Origin: Sulfurimonas sp. CG01_land_8_20_14_3_00_36_23
Lineage (GTDB): Bacteria > Campylobacterota > Campylobacteria > Campylobacterales > Sulfurimonadaceae
Assembly: GCA_002781365.1 (NCBI GenBank)
Contig: PETN01000017.1
Span: forward strand, 1 to 64,000
Reading direction: 5' to 3'
Length of the DNA: 64,000 nt
Made by a program: the position numbers and the translations under genes. Within the stretch, counting starts at the first letter, position 1. Every line of letters starts with the position of its first letter. The notes beneath the pieces were generated by a model. The model had not been told where the DNA came from and made no database searches. It was given only the letters and a program-made list of their open reading frames with translations. This document shows, in pieces, positions 46,000 to 54,817 of this stretch.

Positions 46000-47565
46000 A
46001 TGAATGCTCTAAAACGCTTAATCCTCGATGCATCGTATCACTTAAATACATCGGATTCTTACCAAAAGAAAAAGCGTTTTTTTTATAATCTTCTTGAAAA
46101 TGATAAATACAGATATAAAAAGTATTTTGATTTAGTGATGATTACACTTATTTTTATAAGTGTAGCTATCCTTATACGTGGAGTTAAATATGAGATGAGT
46201 GACTCTCTTATTTTCTTTAACTCCTATGTTATATCCATCTTTTTCTTAATAGAATATCTCCTTAGATTGTGGCTTACAAGTAGTATTACAGATACGGTGA
46301 TAAAACGAGATGAATATGACTCTCTTTTAGGCAGAGATATTCAATTAAGCAAAGTTTTTTCTCAAGTTCTCAGAGATAAATTTAGGTATATTTTTTCACT
46401 AAGAGCGATAATTGATTTATTGGCAATTATGCCTTTTTTCCATGAGCTAAGACTTCTTCGAATTTTCATACTTTTTAGAATTTTTAAGCTCTTTCGATAT
46501 GCAAAAAGTTTTCAAATGCTCACTTCTGTATTGGCAACGAAAAAAATTGAATTTTTAACACTTCTGATGTTTGCTTCAGTTGTTATATTTGTCTCCTCTA
46601 TCTTAATCTATGTTATGGAAGCTAACAATCCAGTCTCTCCAATCAATACACTCTTTGATAGTGTTTATTGGTCTGTTGTGACAATCTCAACAGTTGGTTA
46701 TGGCGATGTAGTTCCTGCAACAAGTGAAGGTCGATTTGTTGCAATGGCAGTGATCATTGCAGGTATTGCTGTTTTGGCATTTACTACTTCTATAGTTGTT
46801 TCAGCTTTTACGGAAAAACTCGATGAAATTAAAGAAAATAAAGCGATAGAAGATGCTTCAAAACTAAAAGAGTTCTACCTTATATGTGGTTATGAAGATG
46901 TTGCAAGACTCGTTGCCTTGAAGTTGATTAAAGATAAGAATAGGGTCATCGTTATTGATGAAGATTATGAAAGAGTTGAAAAAGCCAAACAAGATGGCTT
47001 GATTGCTCTTTGTTACAACCCTGGGAGTATATCGAGTTATGAAAAACTGCATATCAATCTAGCTTCACAGGTTAAAGTAGTTCTTTGTCTAAGAGAAGAT
47101 GATGTTGAAAATGTCTATACAGCTTTAACGGTTAGGTCTCTATGCAAAGAGGTACATATTCTATCTCTTCTTATGAATGACATCAATAGAAAAAAAATGA
47201 TTTTTACAGGTATAAATGAGATTGTTTATCCTCAAGAACTCATAGGCATGATAACAAGAGAGTTTGTTGGTCAGACTGTGGCTTTTGAAGCGATTCATGC
47301 ACTTAGGAGCGATCAAACCAATTTTAATATTGAAGAAATTGCTATCACTGACTGGATTCTCAACAATTTTACACTTGTTGAGCAGTTAGATACGAAACGC
47401 TATAGAGTTGTATTGTTGGGTATCTATAAAAAAGAGAAGAGTAGATTTTTCTTCAATCCATTAGACAGTACGGTTTTAGAGAGAGGAGATTATTTTCTTG
47501 TAATAGGTCTCGGTGTTTTTATAAAAGAGTTTGAAAGATATTTACAAAAAAAGAGTTCAGAATGA
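46000..47565 (+). CDS. Six-helix potassium channel with RCK domain
   Basis: A 521-residue K+ channel. S1 to S3 (about 43-150), an Arg-rich S4 (RLLRIFILFRIFKLFRYAK, about 155-173), S5, the selectivity filter TVGYGD (about 231-236) and S6 (about 245-270), then an RCK/TrkA-N domain (FYLICGYEDVARLVALKL and onward) and a TrkA-C-like end. Voltage or ligand gating is plausible from S4 and RCK. Its ATG follows the gatB stop directly, and the next gene, another RCK protein, overlaps it by 4 nt, so the two probably form a heteromeric complex. Confidence 0.88.
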   Translation: MNALKRLILDASYHLNTSDSYQKKKRFFYNLLENDKYRYKKYFDLVMITLIFISVAILIRGVKYEMSDSLIFFNSYVISIFFLIEYLLRLWLTSSITDTVIKRDEYDSLLGRDIQLSKVFSQVLRDKFRYIFSLRAIIDLLAIMPFFHELRLLRIFILFRIFKLFRYAKSFQMLTSVLATKKIEFLTLLMFASVVIFVSSILIYVMEANNPVSPINTLFDSVYWSVVTISTVGYGDVVPATSEGRFVAMAVIIAGIAVLAFTTSIVVSAFTEKLDEIKENKAIEDASKLKEFYLICGYEDVARLVALKLIKDKNRVIVIDEDYERVEKAKQDGLIALCYNPGSISSYEKLHINLASQVKVVLCLREDDVENVYTALTVRSLCKEVHILSLLMNDINRKKMIFTGINEIVYPQELIGMITREFVGQTVAFEAIHALRSDQTNFNIEEIAITDWILNNFTLVEQLDTKRYRVVLLGIYKKEKSRFFFNPLDSTVLERGDYFLVIGLGVFIKEFERYLQKKSSE

Positions 47566-48281
47566 AAGAGACAACTGCTTTAATATTTGGATTTAATAAA
47601 TATGCTATCGAAATAGCAAATAATGTAGTCTCAAAATATAATGATGTAAAGATTTTTAGTCTAAACCAAGAGGATGTGCATAACAAAGATTATGACATTA
47701 CCTATTTCGATTTAAGTGAAGATTGGAATGAATTAGAAGCGGAGTTTGATTTAGTAGAATCATTAGCGTTTTGTGTTCTTGAAGATGATGCTCAAAACAT
47801 ATTTTTAACGATATCTCTACGTTCAAACTTTAAAGACTTAACACTTATAACAATAGCTAAAGATATGGAGAGTGTAAACAAACTCAATATGGCAGGTGCA
47901 AATAAAGTAATTCCTTTAGTTGAAACAACTGCTGAGATTATCACAAATATGATTGAAAAGCCTATTGCCACAAAAGTTTTACATAGTATTTTATATGAAG
48001 AGAGTGACCTTAAAATTGCTCAAATTAAGGTGGAAAATGCAACTTTTTTTCACGGTCAATTTCCTGTAGATATAGAATGGAGCAGATATAAAGGTATAAT
48101 CGTTTTATCGATAATGCATGAAAATATGAGTAGTGATTTTATTTACTCTTCTAAAGCAAAACACCACGAAATAAAAGATGGGGATATCTTTGTTGTTGTA
48201 GGTTATGAAGCTGATATAGTTGAATTTGAAAAGTTAATAGGGAGCAGATGTAATGTCAGTTGGAATAATTGGGGCAGGTAA
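47562..48281 (+). CDS. TrkA/RCK-type potassium channel regulatory protein
   Basis: A 239-residue soluble protein with an RCK-N Rossmann domain (ALIFGFNKYAIEIA start, about 5-125) and a TrkA-C domain (about 150-235, GDIFVVVGYEADIVEFEKL). It lacks membrane segments. The tandem layout with the channel gene suggests it joins the channel's gating ring or substitutes for half of it; it could instead serve a separate Trk/Ktr transporter not in this window. The 3' end overlaps gpsA by 29 nt. Confidence 0.8.
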   Translation: MKETTALIFGFNKYAIEIANNVVSKYNDVKIFSLNQEDVHNKDYDITYFDLSEDWNELEAEFDLVESLAFCVLEDDAQNIFLTISLRSNFKDLTLITIAKDMESVNKLNMAGANKVIPLVETTAEIITNMIEKPIATKVLHSILYEESDLKIAQIKVENATFFHGQFPVDIEWSRYKGIIVLSIMHENMSSDFIYSSKAKHHEIKDGDIFVVVGYEADIVEFEKLIGSRCNVSWNNWGR

Positions 48282-49140
48282 GTGGGGCACAGCTTTAGCT
48301 TACGCACTTTCTCAAAAAAATGAGGTCTATATAAGTTCAAGAACGCCTCAAAATGTTGAAAATTTCATCTCACTAGAAGAGATTCTTAAGTGTGAATACT
48401 TGGTCATAACAGTGCCTGCACAACATGTATCTGCGTGGCTTGAAGAGAAGTTTGTGTTTTCAAATCAGAAAATATTGGTTGCTTCAAAAGGGATAGAAGC
48501 TTCAAGTGGAAAGTTTTTAAATGAGATTTATGAAAAACATATTCCACATGCCAATATAGCTTTTCTCTCTGGTCCATCTTTCGCTGCTGAAGTGATGCAG
48601 TCTCTACCAACTGCTTTAGTGATTAACTCCGAAAATGAAGCGTTGAGCGAGGAGTTTGCTTCTTTTTTTCCTTCGTTTATAAAAGCTTATACCTCTACAG
48701 ATGTTGTGGGGGCAGAGGTAGCAGGGGCGTATAAAAATGTTATCGCCATCGCCGCTGGAATTTGTGAAGGTTTGGGGCTAGGAAAAAATGCAGCGGCTGC
48801 CTTAATCTCTCGCGGTCTGGTTGAGATGCAGAGATTTGGTTTGAGTTTTGGTGCAAAAGAGGAGAGTTTTATCGGCCTTAGTGGAGCAGGTGACCTTTTC
48901 TTAACTGCTTCTTCAAACATGAGCAGAAATTTTCGTGTTGGACTTGGTTTGGCATGTGGAAAGTCCAAAGAGGAAATCATAAAAGAGATTGGAGAAGTGA
49001 CAGAGGGGATTGGAACGGCGTACGCATTGAGAGAGATTTCGCAGCAAAAAGATTTATATCTTCCAATTGCAAAAGAAGTATATGAGATGTTAGAAGGAAA
49101 AGACCCCTATGCAAGTTTAAAAGATTTGCTCTCTAAATAA
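48253..49140 (+). CDS. gpsA: Glycerol-3-phosphate dehydrogenase [NAD(P)+]
   Basis: A 295-residue enzyme that makes sn-glycerol 3-phosphate from dihydroxyacetone phosphate for phospholipid synthesis. The Rossmann GIIGAGKWGTALAYALS opens it, FLSGPSFAAEV follows, and the catalytic Lys lies in GAYKNVIAIAAGI. The start ATG at 48253 is 29 nt inside the RCK gene. It contains two perfect copies of the recurring word. Confidence 0.95.
   Translation: MSVGIIGAGKWGTALAYALSQKNEVYISSRTPQNVENFISLEEILKCEYLVITVPAQHVSAWLEEKFVFSNQKILVASKGIEASSGKFLNEIYEKHIPHANIAFLSGPSFAAEVMQSLPTALVINSENEALSEEFASFFPSFIKAYTSTDVVGAEVAGAYKNVIAIAAGICEGLGLGKNAAAALISRGLVEMQRFGLSFGAKEESFIGLSGAGDLFLTASSNMSRNFRVGLGLACGKSKEEIIKEIGEVTEGIGTAYALREISQQKDLYLPIAKEVYEMLEGKDPYASLKDLLSK
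48542..48554. repeat. Uptake-sequence-like word, perfect 13-mer
   Basis: TTCCACATGCCAA in gpsA, read as IPHAN. Confidence 0.9.
48949..48961. repeat. Uptake-sequence-like word, perfect 13-mer
   Basis: TTGGCATGTGGAA in gpsA, read as LACG. Confidence 0.9.
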
Positions 49141-49148
49141 GGAAAGAT

Positions 49149-50507
49149 ATGTTTGAACATAAAGAACAGTTTATAAAGATATTTATTGGTGTAGTTATAG
49201 GCTTTGTGATTTTTGGTGTCTCCCTTACTATTTTTAATACTCAGCAAGCTTCACTTTTAGGTTTGATAGCTTTTTTAGTTACTTTATGGACGAACGAAGG
49301 CTTGCCTCTAGCAGTTGTCTCTTTGCTCCCTATTATTCTCTTTCCAGCTTTTTTTATTTTAGATACGAAAGCAACAGCAATCAACTATTCGCATCCTATC
49401 ATTTACCTTTTCTTAGGTGGTTTTTTACTCGCTATTGCAGTTGAAAAAAGTCAATTACATATTTGGCTTGCCGAGAAAATGTTGACTATTTTTCCAGACA
49501 CACCAGCAGGAATGATTTTCTCTTTGACACTCACCGCAGGACTCCTTAGCTCGCTTCTCTCCAACACAACTACTACGCTCCTTTTAATGTCGATTGCGCT
49601 TTTTATTACTGATAATGTACAACTAAAGATGCGATTTGCACTCGCTATAGCGTATGGGGCAAGTGTCGGTGGAATCCTTACCCCAATAGGCACTCCACCA
49701 AACCTTATCCTTTTTGGAATTATGCAAGAGAAGGGGATGGATACAATCGCATTTTTTCAGTGGGTGTGGATGGTTTCTCCTCTTGTTTTTTTAATGTTTG
49801 TCGCTGTCAGTATGCTTTTGAGTATTGGGGTGAGAGACGTTGAAATTCCAAAGATTGAAGCAAAAGCATCTCTGGGAAAAGAGCAGAAAAAAGTACTGTT
49901 TCTTCTGGGTGCCTTAGTGATGTTGCTTCTTGCAAATGCTCCAATGAAGCCTTTTTGGAATGGCTTAGGAATGAGTGAAACAGGGATACTCTTAAGTGCA
50001 GGCCTACTACTTTTTATGCCTCCGTTTAATATACTTGATTGGATGGAAGACAAAGCAAAAATTCCTTATAGAATTATGTTCTTGTTTGGCGCAGGTTTCT
50101 CCATCGCAAAAGCATTTAGTGCTACAGGGCTTGCAGATGCGGTTGCATCTTATCTCATTGTAATGACAGATTTTCCTCCAATCCTTCTCCTCTTTTGTAT
50201 TGCAATGCTTATAACTTTTACAACAGAGATAACATCTAATACAGCACTTATATCTATAATGCTTCCTGTTCTTTATGCAGTCTCGGAGCAGACAGGTATC
50301 AACACGACACTCTTTATGATGGTGGCAACGATTTGTGCAAGTTATGCCTTTATGCTCCCTATTGCAACCCCTCCGAATGCAATAGCCATGAGTAGTGGGG
50401 TAGTGGATGTTAAGAGTATGATACGCTATGGAGTTGTTTTGAATTTTGTAGGTATTTTTCTCATAGTGATGATAGCGCACTTCTTCTGGAGCGCGATTAT
50501 TTGGTAA
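49149..50507 (+). CDS. SLC13/DASS family anion:sodium symporter
   Basis: A 452-residue inner-membrane carrier with the two SNT signatures of the divalent-anion:Na+ symporters, SNTTTTLLLM (about 137-146) and SNTALISIM (about 360-368), each followed by a helix-turn containing GTPPNLILFG or ATPPNAIAMS. Substrates in the family are dicarboxylates, citrate, sulfate or phosphate; the sequence does not say which. It starts 8 nt after gpsA. Confidence 0.88.
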   Translation: MFEHKEQFIKIFIGVVIGFVIFGVSLTIFNTQQASLLGLIAFLVTLWTNEGLPLAVVSLLPIILFPAFFILDTKATAINYSHPIIYLFLGGFLLAIAVEKSQLHIWLAEKMLTIFPDTPAGMIFSLTLTAGLLSSLLSNTTTTLLLMSIALFITDNVQLKMRFALAIAYGASVGGILTPIGTPPNLILFGIMQEKGMDTIAFFQWVWMVSPLVFLMFVAVSMLLSIGVRDVEIPKIEAKASLGKEQKKVLFLLGALVMLLLANAPMKPFWNGLGMSETGILLSAGLLLFMPPFNILDWMEDKAKIPYRIMFLFGAGFSIAKAFSATGLADAVASYLIVMTDFPPILLLFCIAMLITFTTEITSNTALISIMLPVLYAVSEQTGINTTLFMMVATICASYAFMLPIATPPNAIAMSSGVVDVKSMIRYGVVLNFVGIFLIVMIAHFFWSAIIW

Positions 50508-50573
50508 GTTTTTTTTATCGCATAGTTATATTTTTCTGATAAAATTAGAGAGATTTTAAATAAAGGTGTATTC

Positions 50574-50867
50574 ATGGTAGTTCATATAGTGATGTTCAAA
50601 TTTAAAGATGAAAATAAGGCTTTGAATATAGCAAAAGTACAGCGTAAATTAGAGAAACTAGAAGTAACAATACCTTACTTAAGATCTATAGAAGTTGGTA
50701 TAAATTTCAACGAAAGTGAGAGAGCTTTCGACCTCTCTTTATATAGTACTTTTGAGAGTGAAGAGGATTTGAAGGCGTATGCGATTGATGAAAACCACTT
50801 GGAAGTTGTTGAACTGATTAAAAGCGTTACGCTTGAATCGAAGGTCGTTGATTATATACTCGAATAA
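50574..50867 (+). CDS. Dabb (stress-responsive alpha/beta barrel) domain protein
   Basis: A 97-residue protein with the Dabb opening VVHIVMFKFKDENK and the central LRSIEVGINF and FDLSLYSTFESEEDLKAY strands and helix. Dabb proteins form dimeric ferredoxin-like barrels; bacterial roles are mostly unknown. It is a stand-alone gene after the symporter. Confidence 0.82.
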   Translation: MVVHIVMFKFKDENKALNIAKVQRKLEKLEVTIPYLRSIEVGINFNESERAFDLSLYSTFESEEDLKAYAIDENHLEVVELIKSVTLESKVVDYILE

Positions 50868-50936
50868 GTTGAGTTTAAAAGACTTAAGCAGAGACATTAA
50901 TTTTTATACTGCACCGTGTAGCTATGAAGTTTCTGT

Positions 50937-50942
50937 TAGAAT
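50937..50942 (+). promoter_or_regulatory. Candidate -10 before the 68-residue membrane protein gene
   Basis: TAGAAT 28 nt before ATG 50971, with AAGGAG as ribosome site further on. No clear -35. Confidence 0.4.
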
Positions 50943-50970
50943 ATAAAATATTAATTTCAAGGAGACTATT

Positions 50971-51177
50971 ATGAGTGAGCCAAGATTAGAAGATATAGAT
51001 GACTATGATACATTAAAAGGTAAGAAGAAAAAAGTAGTATGGATTGTTATTATTGTGGGACTTGTTTTAGGTGCTATCTATTCCATAGCCTATAATATGT
51101 ATGATTATGAAGATAAAGTTGAAACTAACGATATTGTTAAAGAACTTCCAGTCAATCAAAATATCATAACAAGATAG
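50971..51177 (+). CDS. Small single-pass membrane protein, function unknown
   Basis: 68 residues: an acidic N-terminus, a KGKKKK cluster, one helix (about 23-43, VVWIVIIVGLVLGAIYSIAY) and a short polar tail. Strong AAGGAG ribosome site. No family recognised. It lies 11 nt before the Ste24-like protease gene. Confidence 0.65.
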   Translation: MSEPRLEDIDDYDTLKGKKKKVVWIVIIVGLVLGAIYSIAYNMYDYEDKVETNDIVKELPVNQNIITR

Positions 51178-51188
51178 GTGTGTAATAT

Positions 51189-52442
51189 ATGCTAATGACC
51201 ATTGTCACTCTCTACACCCTTTATGTGCTTCTCTCAATCTATGTAAGTGTAATGCAGATAGGCTATGTCAATAGTGCCAAAAGGCAGGCACCGATTTTAC
51301 TCTCATGTGAAGAGTTCTTAAAGGCAGGTGACTACTCTGTAGAAAAAGAGAAGATGTCTATTCTTAGTACTTTTGTAGATTATCTGCTCTTTATTGCATG
51401 GATTGGTTTTGGAATATCTTTTTTATCCTCGACTCTATCTTTTGAAAATGAGGCGCTTTCAACAATAGCTATTGTCATGGGATTTGTGATGATGAACTCC
51501 ATCATCTCTCTACCGTTCTCATATTATGAAAAATTTGTTTTAGATGCGAAGTATGGGTTTAATAAATCTACAATTTCGCAGTATATTAAAGATACGCTTA
51601 TCTCTTTTGTAATGTCGATTATTATTGGCTCTTTAGTCATTTTTGGCATTTATGAAATTATCTCAAATTTTGACTATTGGTGGTTATGGAGTTTTGTTTT
51701 TATCTTCTGTGTTGTAATTGCAATCAATGTTTTTTTCCCAACATTTAGAGCACTTTTCTTTGATAAGCTTTCCCCTCTGGACGATGAAGAGTTAAATGCT
51801 GAAATAAAGAGACTGATGGATCAAACAGGTTTTGTAAGTTCGGGCGTTTTTATAAGCGATGCGAGTAAAAGAGATGCTAGACTCAATGCCTACTTCGGTG
51901 GCTTAGGAAAAACGAAACGCGTTGTACTTTTCGATACACTCCTAGAAAAACTCAGCACAAAAGAGCTCTTAGCTGTATTAGGACATGAACTTGGACACTT
52001 TGCACATGGAGATATTTATAAAAATATCGCTTTAGTTGGGGGTATGCTTTTTGTGATGTTTGCTCTTTTTGGAAATATACCAGAATCACTTTATCTTGAG
52101 ATGGGTTTATCTGAGTCTCCCTATTTAGTGATGATACTTCTACTTCTGTTTATGCCAGTACTTGGTTTTGTTATGATGCCAATAATGGGACTTGTAAGTC
52201 GTAGTAATGAGTACGAAGCAGATAAAACTGGAAGTGAACTGGGTGGTCCCGCAGGAGGAATTGAGTTAGCGAATGCACTTCAAAAATTAGTGGCACAGAA
52301 CAAGAGCTTTCCTCTTTCTCATCCTCTGTATATCTTTTTTCACTATACCCACCCTCCAGTTTTAGAGAGACTCAAAGCTTTGGGCGTAGATATTGGAGAG
52401 AGAGATAAAAGTGCTTTAGAGGGAAAATGCGAAGCATTCTAG
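51189..52442 (+). CDS. M48 family metalloprotease, Ste24/CAAX-protease type
   Basis: A 417-residue multi-pass inner-membrane zinc protease: N-terminal peptidase_M48_N region with several helices, catalytic HELGH in VLGHELGHFAHGD (about 263-267), and the third zinc ligand Glu in NEYEADKTGSEL. Bacteria have no prenylated CAAX substrates, so membrane-protein quality control is the likely role (compare HtpX). It overlaps prmC by 16 nt. Confidence 0.92.
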   Translation: MLMTIVTLYTLYVLLSIYVSVMQIGYVNSAKRQAPILLSCEEFLKAGDYSVEKEKMSILSTFVDYLLFIAWIGFGISFLSSTLSFENEALSTIAIVMGFVMMNSIISLPFSYYEKFVLDAKYGFNKSTISQYIKDTLISFVMSIIIGSLVIFGIYEIISNFDYWWLWSFVFIFCVVIAINVFFPTFRALFFDKLSPLDDEELNAEIKRLMDQTGFVSSGVFISDASKRDARLNAYFGGLGKTKRVVLFDTLLEKLSTKELLAVLGHELGHFAHGDIYKNIALVGGMLFVMFALFGNIPESLYLEMGLSESPYLVMILLLLFMPVLGFVMMPIMGLVSRSNEYEADKTGSELGGPAGGIELANALQKLVAQNKSFPLSHPLYIFFHYTHPPVLERLKALGVDIGERDKSALEGKCEAF

Positions 52443-53254
52443 TAGAAGATGTTTTAAAAGAGATCACATCGACGTTGAATCCTCTCATTGAGAGAGCATC
52501 GAGAGAGGCACAACTTCTTTTGATGGCACATCTACAGTGCGATGAACTCTGGCTTATGAGCCATAAAAAAAGTGAAGTGAAAGATGTGGATGCACTTTTT
52601 AAATGGGTCGCAAGAAGAGCTGAAAATGAGCCTTTAGAGTACATCACAAAGAGGGTAAGTTTCTATAGTGAAGAGTTCTATATTGCAGAAGGTGCCTTGA
52701 TCCCTCGTCCTGAGACAGAACTTTTTATAGATAAAGTGGTTGAAACTATTTCAAATCCACATGCTAAAATGCGCTTTGTAGAAGTAGGTGTGGGAAGTGG
52801 AATTATCTCTATTATGCTTGCTTTGAAGTTTCCACATGCCAAGTTTATAGCAGTAGATATTTCACAAACTGCACTTGAAGTAGCGAAAATAAATATCAAA
52901 AAATTCTCACTTGAAGAGAGAATAGAGTTGCGTTTAGGTTCACTTTTAGAGCCAGTAGAAGAGGAGTTTGACTATCTGATTTCAAATCCTCCCTATATAC
53001 CTAACAGTGCAGAACTCGAATCCAACCTCTCCTATGAACCTCAAAATGCACTCTTTGGTGGTGAAGTTGGCGATGAAATTATTAAGGAGCTTCTTAACGA
53101 TGTATTAAAGCGAAATATTAAATTTTTTACATGTGAAATGGGTTATGACCAAAAGGATAAGATTACAAACTTTTTAAAAGATAAAAAATTTAAAAATCTA
53201 AACTTCTATGAAGACCTCAGTGGTTTTGATAGAGGTTTTACACTAGAAATATAA
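52427..53254 (+). CDS. prmC: Release factor glutamine methyltransferase
   Basis: A 275-residue AdoMet enzyme that methylates the Gln of the GGQ loop in RF1 and RF2. An N-terminal helical domain is followed by IPRPETELF (about 92-100), motif I EVGVGSGIISIML and the catalytic NPPYIP (about 187-192). Two copies of the recurring word lie 75 bp apart in it, one perfect. Confidence 0.94.
   Translation: MRSILVEDVLKEITSTLNPLIERASREAQLLLMAHLQCDELWLMSHKKSEVKDVDALFKWVARRAENEPLEYITKRVSFYSEEFYIAEGALIPRPETELFIDKVVETISNPHAKMRFVEVGVGSGIISIMLALKFPHAKFIAVDISQTALEVAKINIKKFSLEERIELRLGSLLEPVEEEFDYLISNPPYIPNSAELESNLSYEPQNALFGGEVGDEIIKELLNDVLKRNIKFFTCEMGYDQKDKITNFLKDKKFKNLNFYEDLSGFDRGFTLEI
52755..52767. repeat. 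Uptake-sequence-like word, 12/13 (A variant)
   Basis: ATCCACATGCTAA in prmC, one mismatch, read as NPHAK. Confidence 0.55.
52830..52842. repeat. Uptake-sequence-like word, perfect 13-mer
   Basis: TTCCACATGCCAA in prmC, read as FPHAK. Confidence 0.9.
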
Positions 53255-53263
53255 GGGTAAAAA

Positions 53264-53743
53264 TTGAGTAAAAAAATATATTTTGATTTCGGCTATCTAA
53301 TTTTAATTGCAGCAACTTTGGGAGCTGTAATAGTTTTGGGTGCATTAGTTGCTCCTACAATTTTTAGGTCAGAAAGAATTTTAGTAGATATGGTTTTAGA
53401 TAATTATAATGCTGGAATTATTATGGGGCAAATTTTTCATAAATTTTCTCATTGGACTTATTTTGTGGCATTCAGTGTTGTTCTTTATGAACTAATAGCG
53501 TACAAAAGAGGTGAAAGAGATAGCATTGTTTTTGCAAGTGCTGCTACGGTTCTTTTTAGCTCTTTGATGTTTGGTGCAGTTTATGCTCCGAAGATTCTTG
53601 ATATGCAGGCATTAGGTGTTGAAGCAACACAGAGTGATACTTTTAGAAATATACATATAGCGAGTGAAATCGATTTTAAAATTTTAGCAGTGGCACTTCT
53701 TGCTCTCTTTGTAAGAAGATTGATGCTTCTAAGACGAGCTTAA
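53264..53743 (+). CDS. DUF4149-like membrane protein
   Basis: A 159-residue protein starting at TTG 53264 with four hydrophobic helices (about 9-30, 57-77, 85-107 and 136-152) in the pattern of DUF4149/TMEM205-like proteins (GALVAPTIF, FHKFSHWTYF). No function is known. It lies 9 nt after prmC. Confidence 0.7.
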   Translation: MSKKIYFDFGYLILIAATLGAVIVLGALVAPTIFRSERILVDMVLDNYNAGIIMGQIFHKFSHWTYFVAFSVVLYELIAYKRGERDSIVFASAATVLFSSLMFGAVYAPKILDMQALGVEATQSDTFRNIHIASEIDFKILAVALLALFVRRLMLLRRA

Positions 53744-53808
53744 CTCTAATTTAACACTATTTAGGTAACATTTATTCTATTTTACGACTTCTTTTTTAAG
53801 GTATTTTG

Positions 53809-54495
53809 ATGTTGCTTTCTAAACTCATTTTTTTAACAACTGCGCTTCTTATTTTTACCCTAAATTTGAGTGCGCAAGAGCCACTTAGTGAAGCTATCAA
53901 GCAGAAAAAAATCTATCCAATCGGCAAAAAAATCTATCATAAGATGTGTAATCACAACATAGATTTCACTCACTACACCTCTAGGGATGCACTGAAAAGA
54001 TCTATCAATGATGAGAAGTTATGTAAACAACTTGGAGAGAGAGAACTTGAAATTGTAACACTCTATTTATGGGATATTCAAAGAAATGCTGGAGTGAATG
54101 CTTTAGATGAAAAAATAGTGCTCACTAAAGATGAAAAATGCCAGATTTGTGGAATGTTTGTTTATAAATATCCAAAGTGGGCGGCTCAGATTTTTTATGA
54201 AAATGATAAACACTACTCGTTTGACGGTGTAAAAGATTTAATGAAGTACTATTTTCAAAATAGAGAAGCTATCTCAAAAATATTAGTAAGAGACTACTAC
54301 TCTCAAAAGGCTATAGAAGCACGTAAAGCTTTTTTTGTTCTAGGGAGTGATGTTTTGGGTCCCATGGGAGCAGAACTTATCCCTTTTGAAATAGAGAGTG
54401 ATGCCAAAACATTTTATATGGATCATAAAGGTGTGAAAATTGTAGAGTTTCATGCGCTAAGTGCAGAAGATGTGTATGCGATTGATGGCAAATAG
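53809..54495 (+). CDS. NosL family protein
   Basis: A 228-residue exported protein (signal peptide about 1-23). The C-terminal two thirds match NosL, a periplasmic Cu(I)-binding accessory protein for nitrous-oxide reductase and other copper enzymes: KCQICGMFVYKYPKWAAQI carries the CxxCGM copper motif, then SFDGVKDLMKYYF. The N-terminal 90 residues look like a degenerate cytochrome-like segment (KMCNHNIDF) without a CXXCH. I use ATG 53809 rather than TTG 53806. No nosZ is near. It heads a five-gene module with a permease, an ATPase and two membrane proteins. Confidence 0.85.
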   Translation: MLLSKLIFLTTALLIFTLNLSAQEPLSEAIKQKKIYPIGKKIYHKMCNHNIDFTHYTSRDALKRSINDEKLCKQLGERELEIVTLYLWDIQRNAGVNALDEKIVLTKDEKCQICGMFVYKYPKWAAQIFYENDKHYSFDGVKDLMKYYFQNREAISKILVRDYYSQKAIEARKAFFVLGSDVLGPMGAELIPFEIESDAKTFYMDHKGVKIVEFHALSAEDVYAIDGK

Positions 54496-54817
54496 CTATA
54501 CAAAAAAGAGTCGCTTGCTCTTCTATATATTTCTATCTCTCTTCTCATTTTTAGTGATGGAATCACTCTATCTGTGTAATACCTACTCTATGAGTTCTGC
54601 CGCTTTTGAGAAAAAGAGTGCATTTGTAAAAGTAAGTGGACTTCCAGACTTGGCACTCTCAACAGAGGCTACGTATGTACGCCATCGTAGCTTGAGTGAT
54701 TTGTTTAGTATCTATAAAGATGATGCAACGCTAAGAGAATATTTCCCTTCAACCTTTGTTATTTCACACTCTCATATTATAAATCCACATGCCAAAAAGA
54801 TTTCAAATGAAAAGTAA
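54485..54817 (+). CDS. Small membrane-anchored protein in the NosL/ABC module
   Basis: About 110 residues from ATG 54485 (overlapping the NosL stop by 11 nt): basic N-terminus, one helix (about 9-29, LLFYIFLSLFSFLVMESLYL), then a periplasmic segment ending HIINPHAKKI. No family recognised. Its 3' end overlaps the permease gene. The last codons contain an exact copy of the recurring word. Confidence 0.65.
   Translation: MANSYTKKSRLLFYIFLSLFSFLVMESLYLCNTYSMSSAAFEKKSAFVKVSGLPDLALSTEATYVRHRSLSDLFSIYKDDATLREYFPSTFVISHSHIINPHAKKISNEK
54783..54795. repeat. Uptake-sequence-like word, exact (A variant)
   Basis: ATCCACATGCCAA at the 3' end of the small membrane protein gene, read as NPHAK. The ATG within it is an alternative start of the permease gene. 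Confidence 0.8.

Noticed and set aside
50007-50480. Antisense frame of 157 codons, rich in Cys, His and Lys, opposite the SLC13 gene
   Set aside because: Composition mirrors the complement of membrane-helix codons; no start context or domain.
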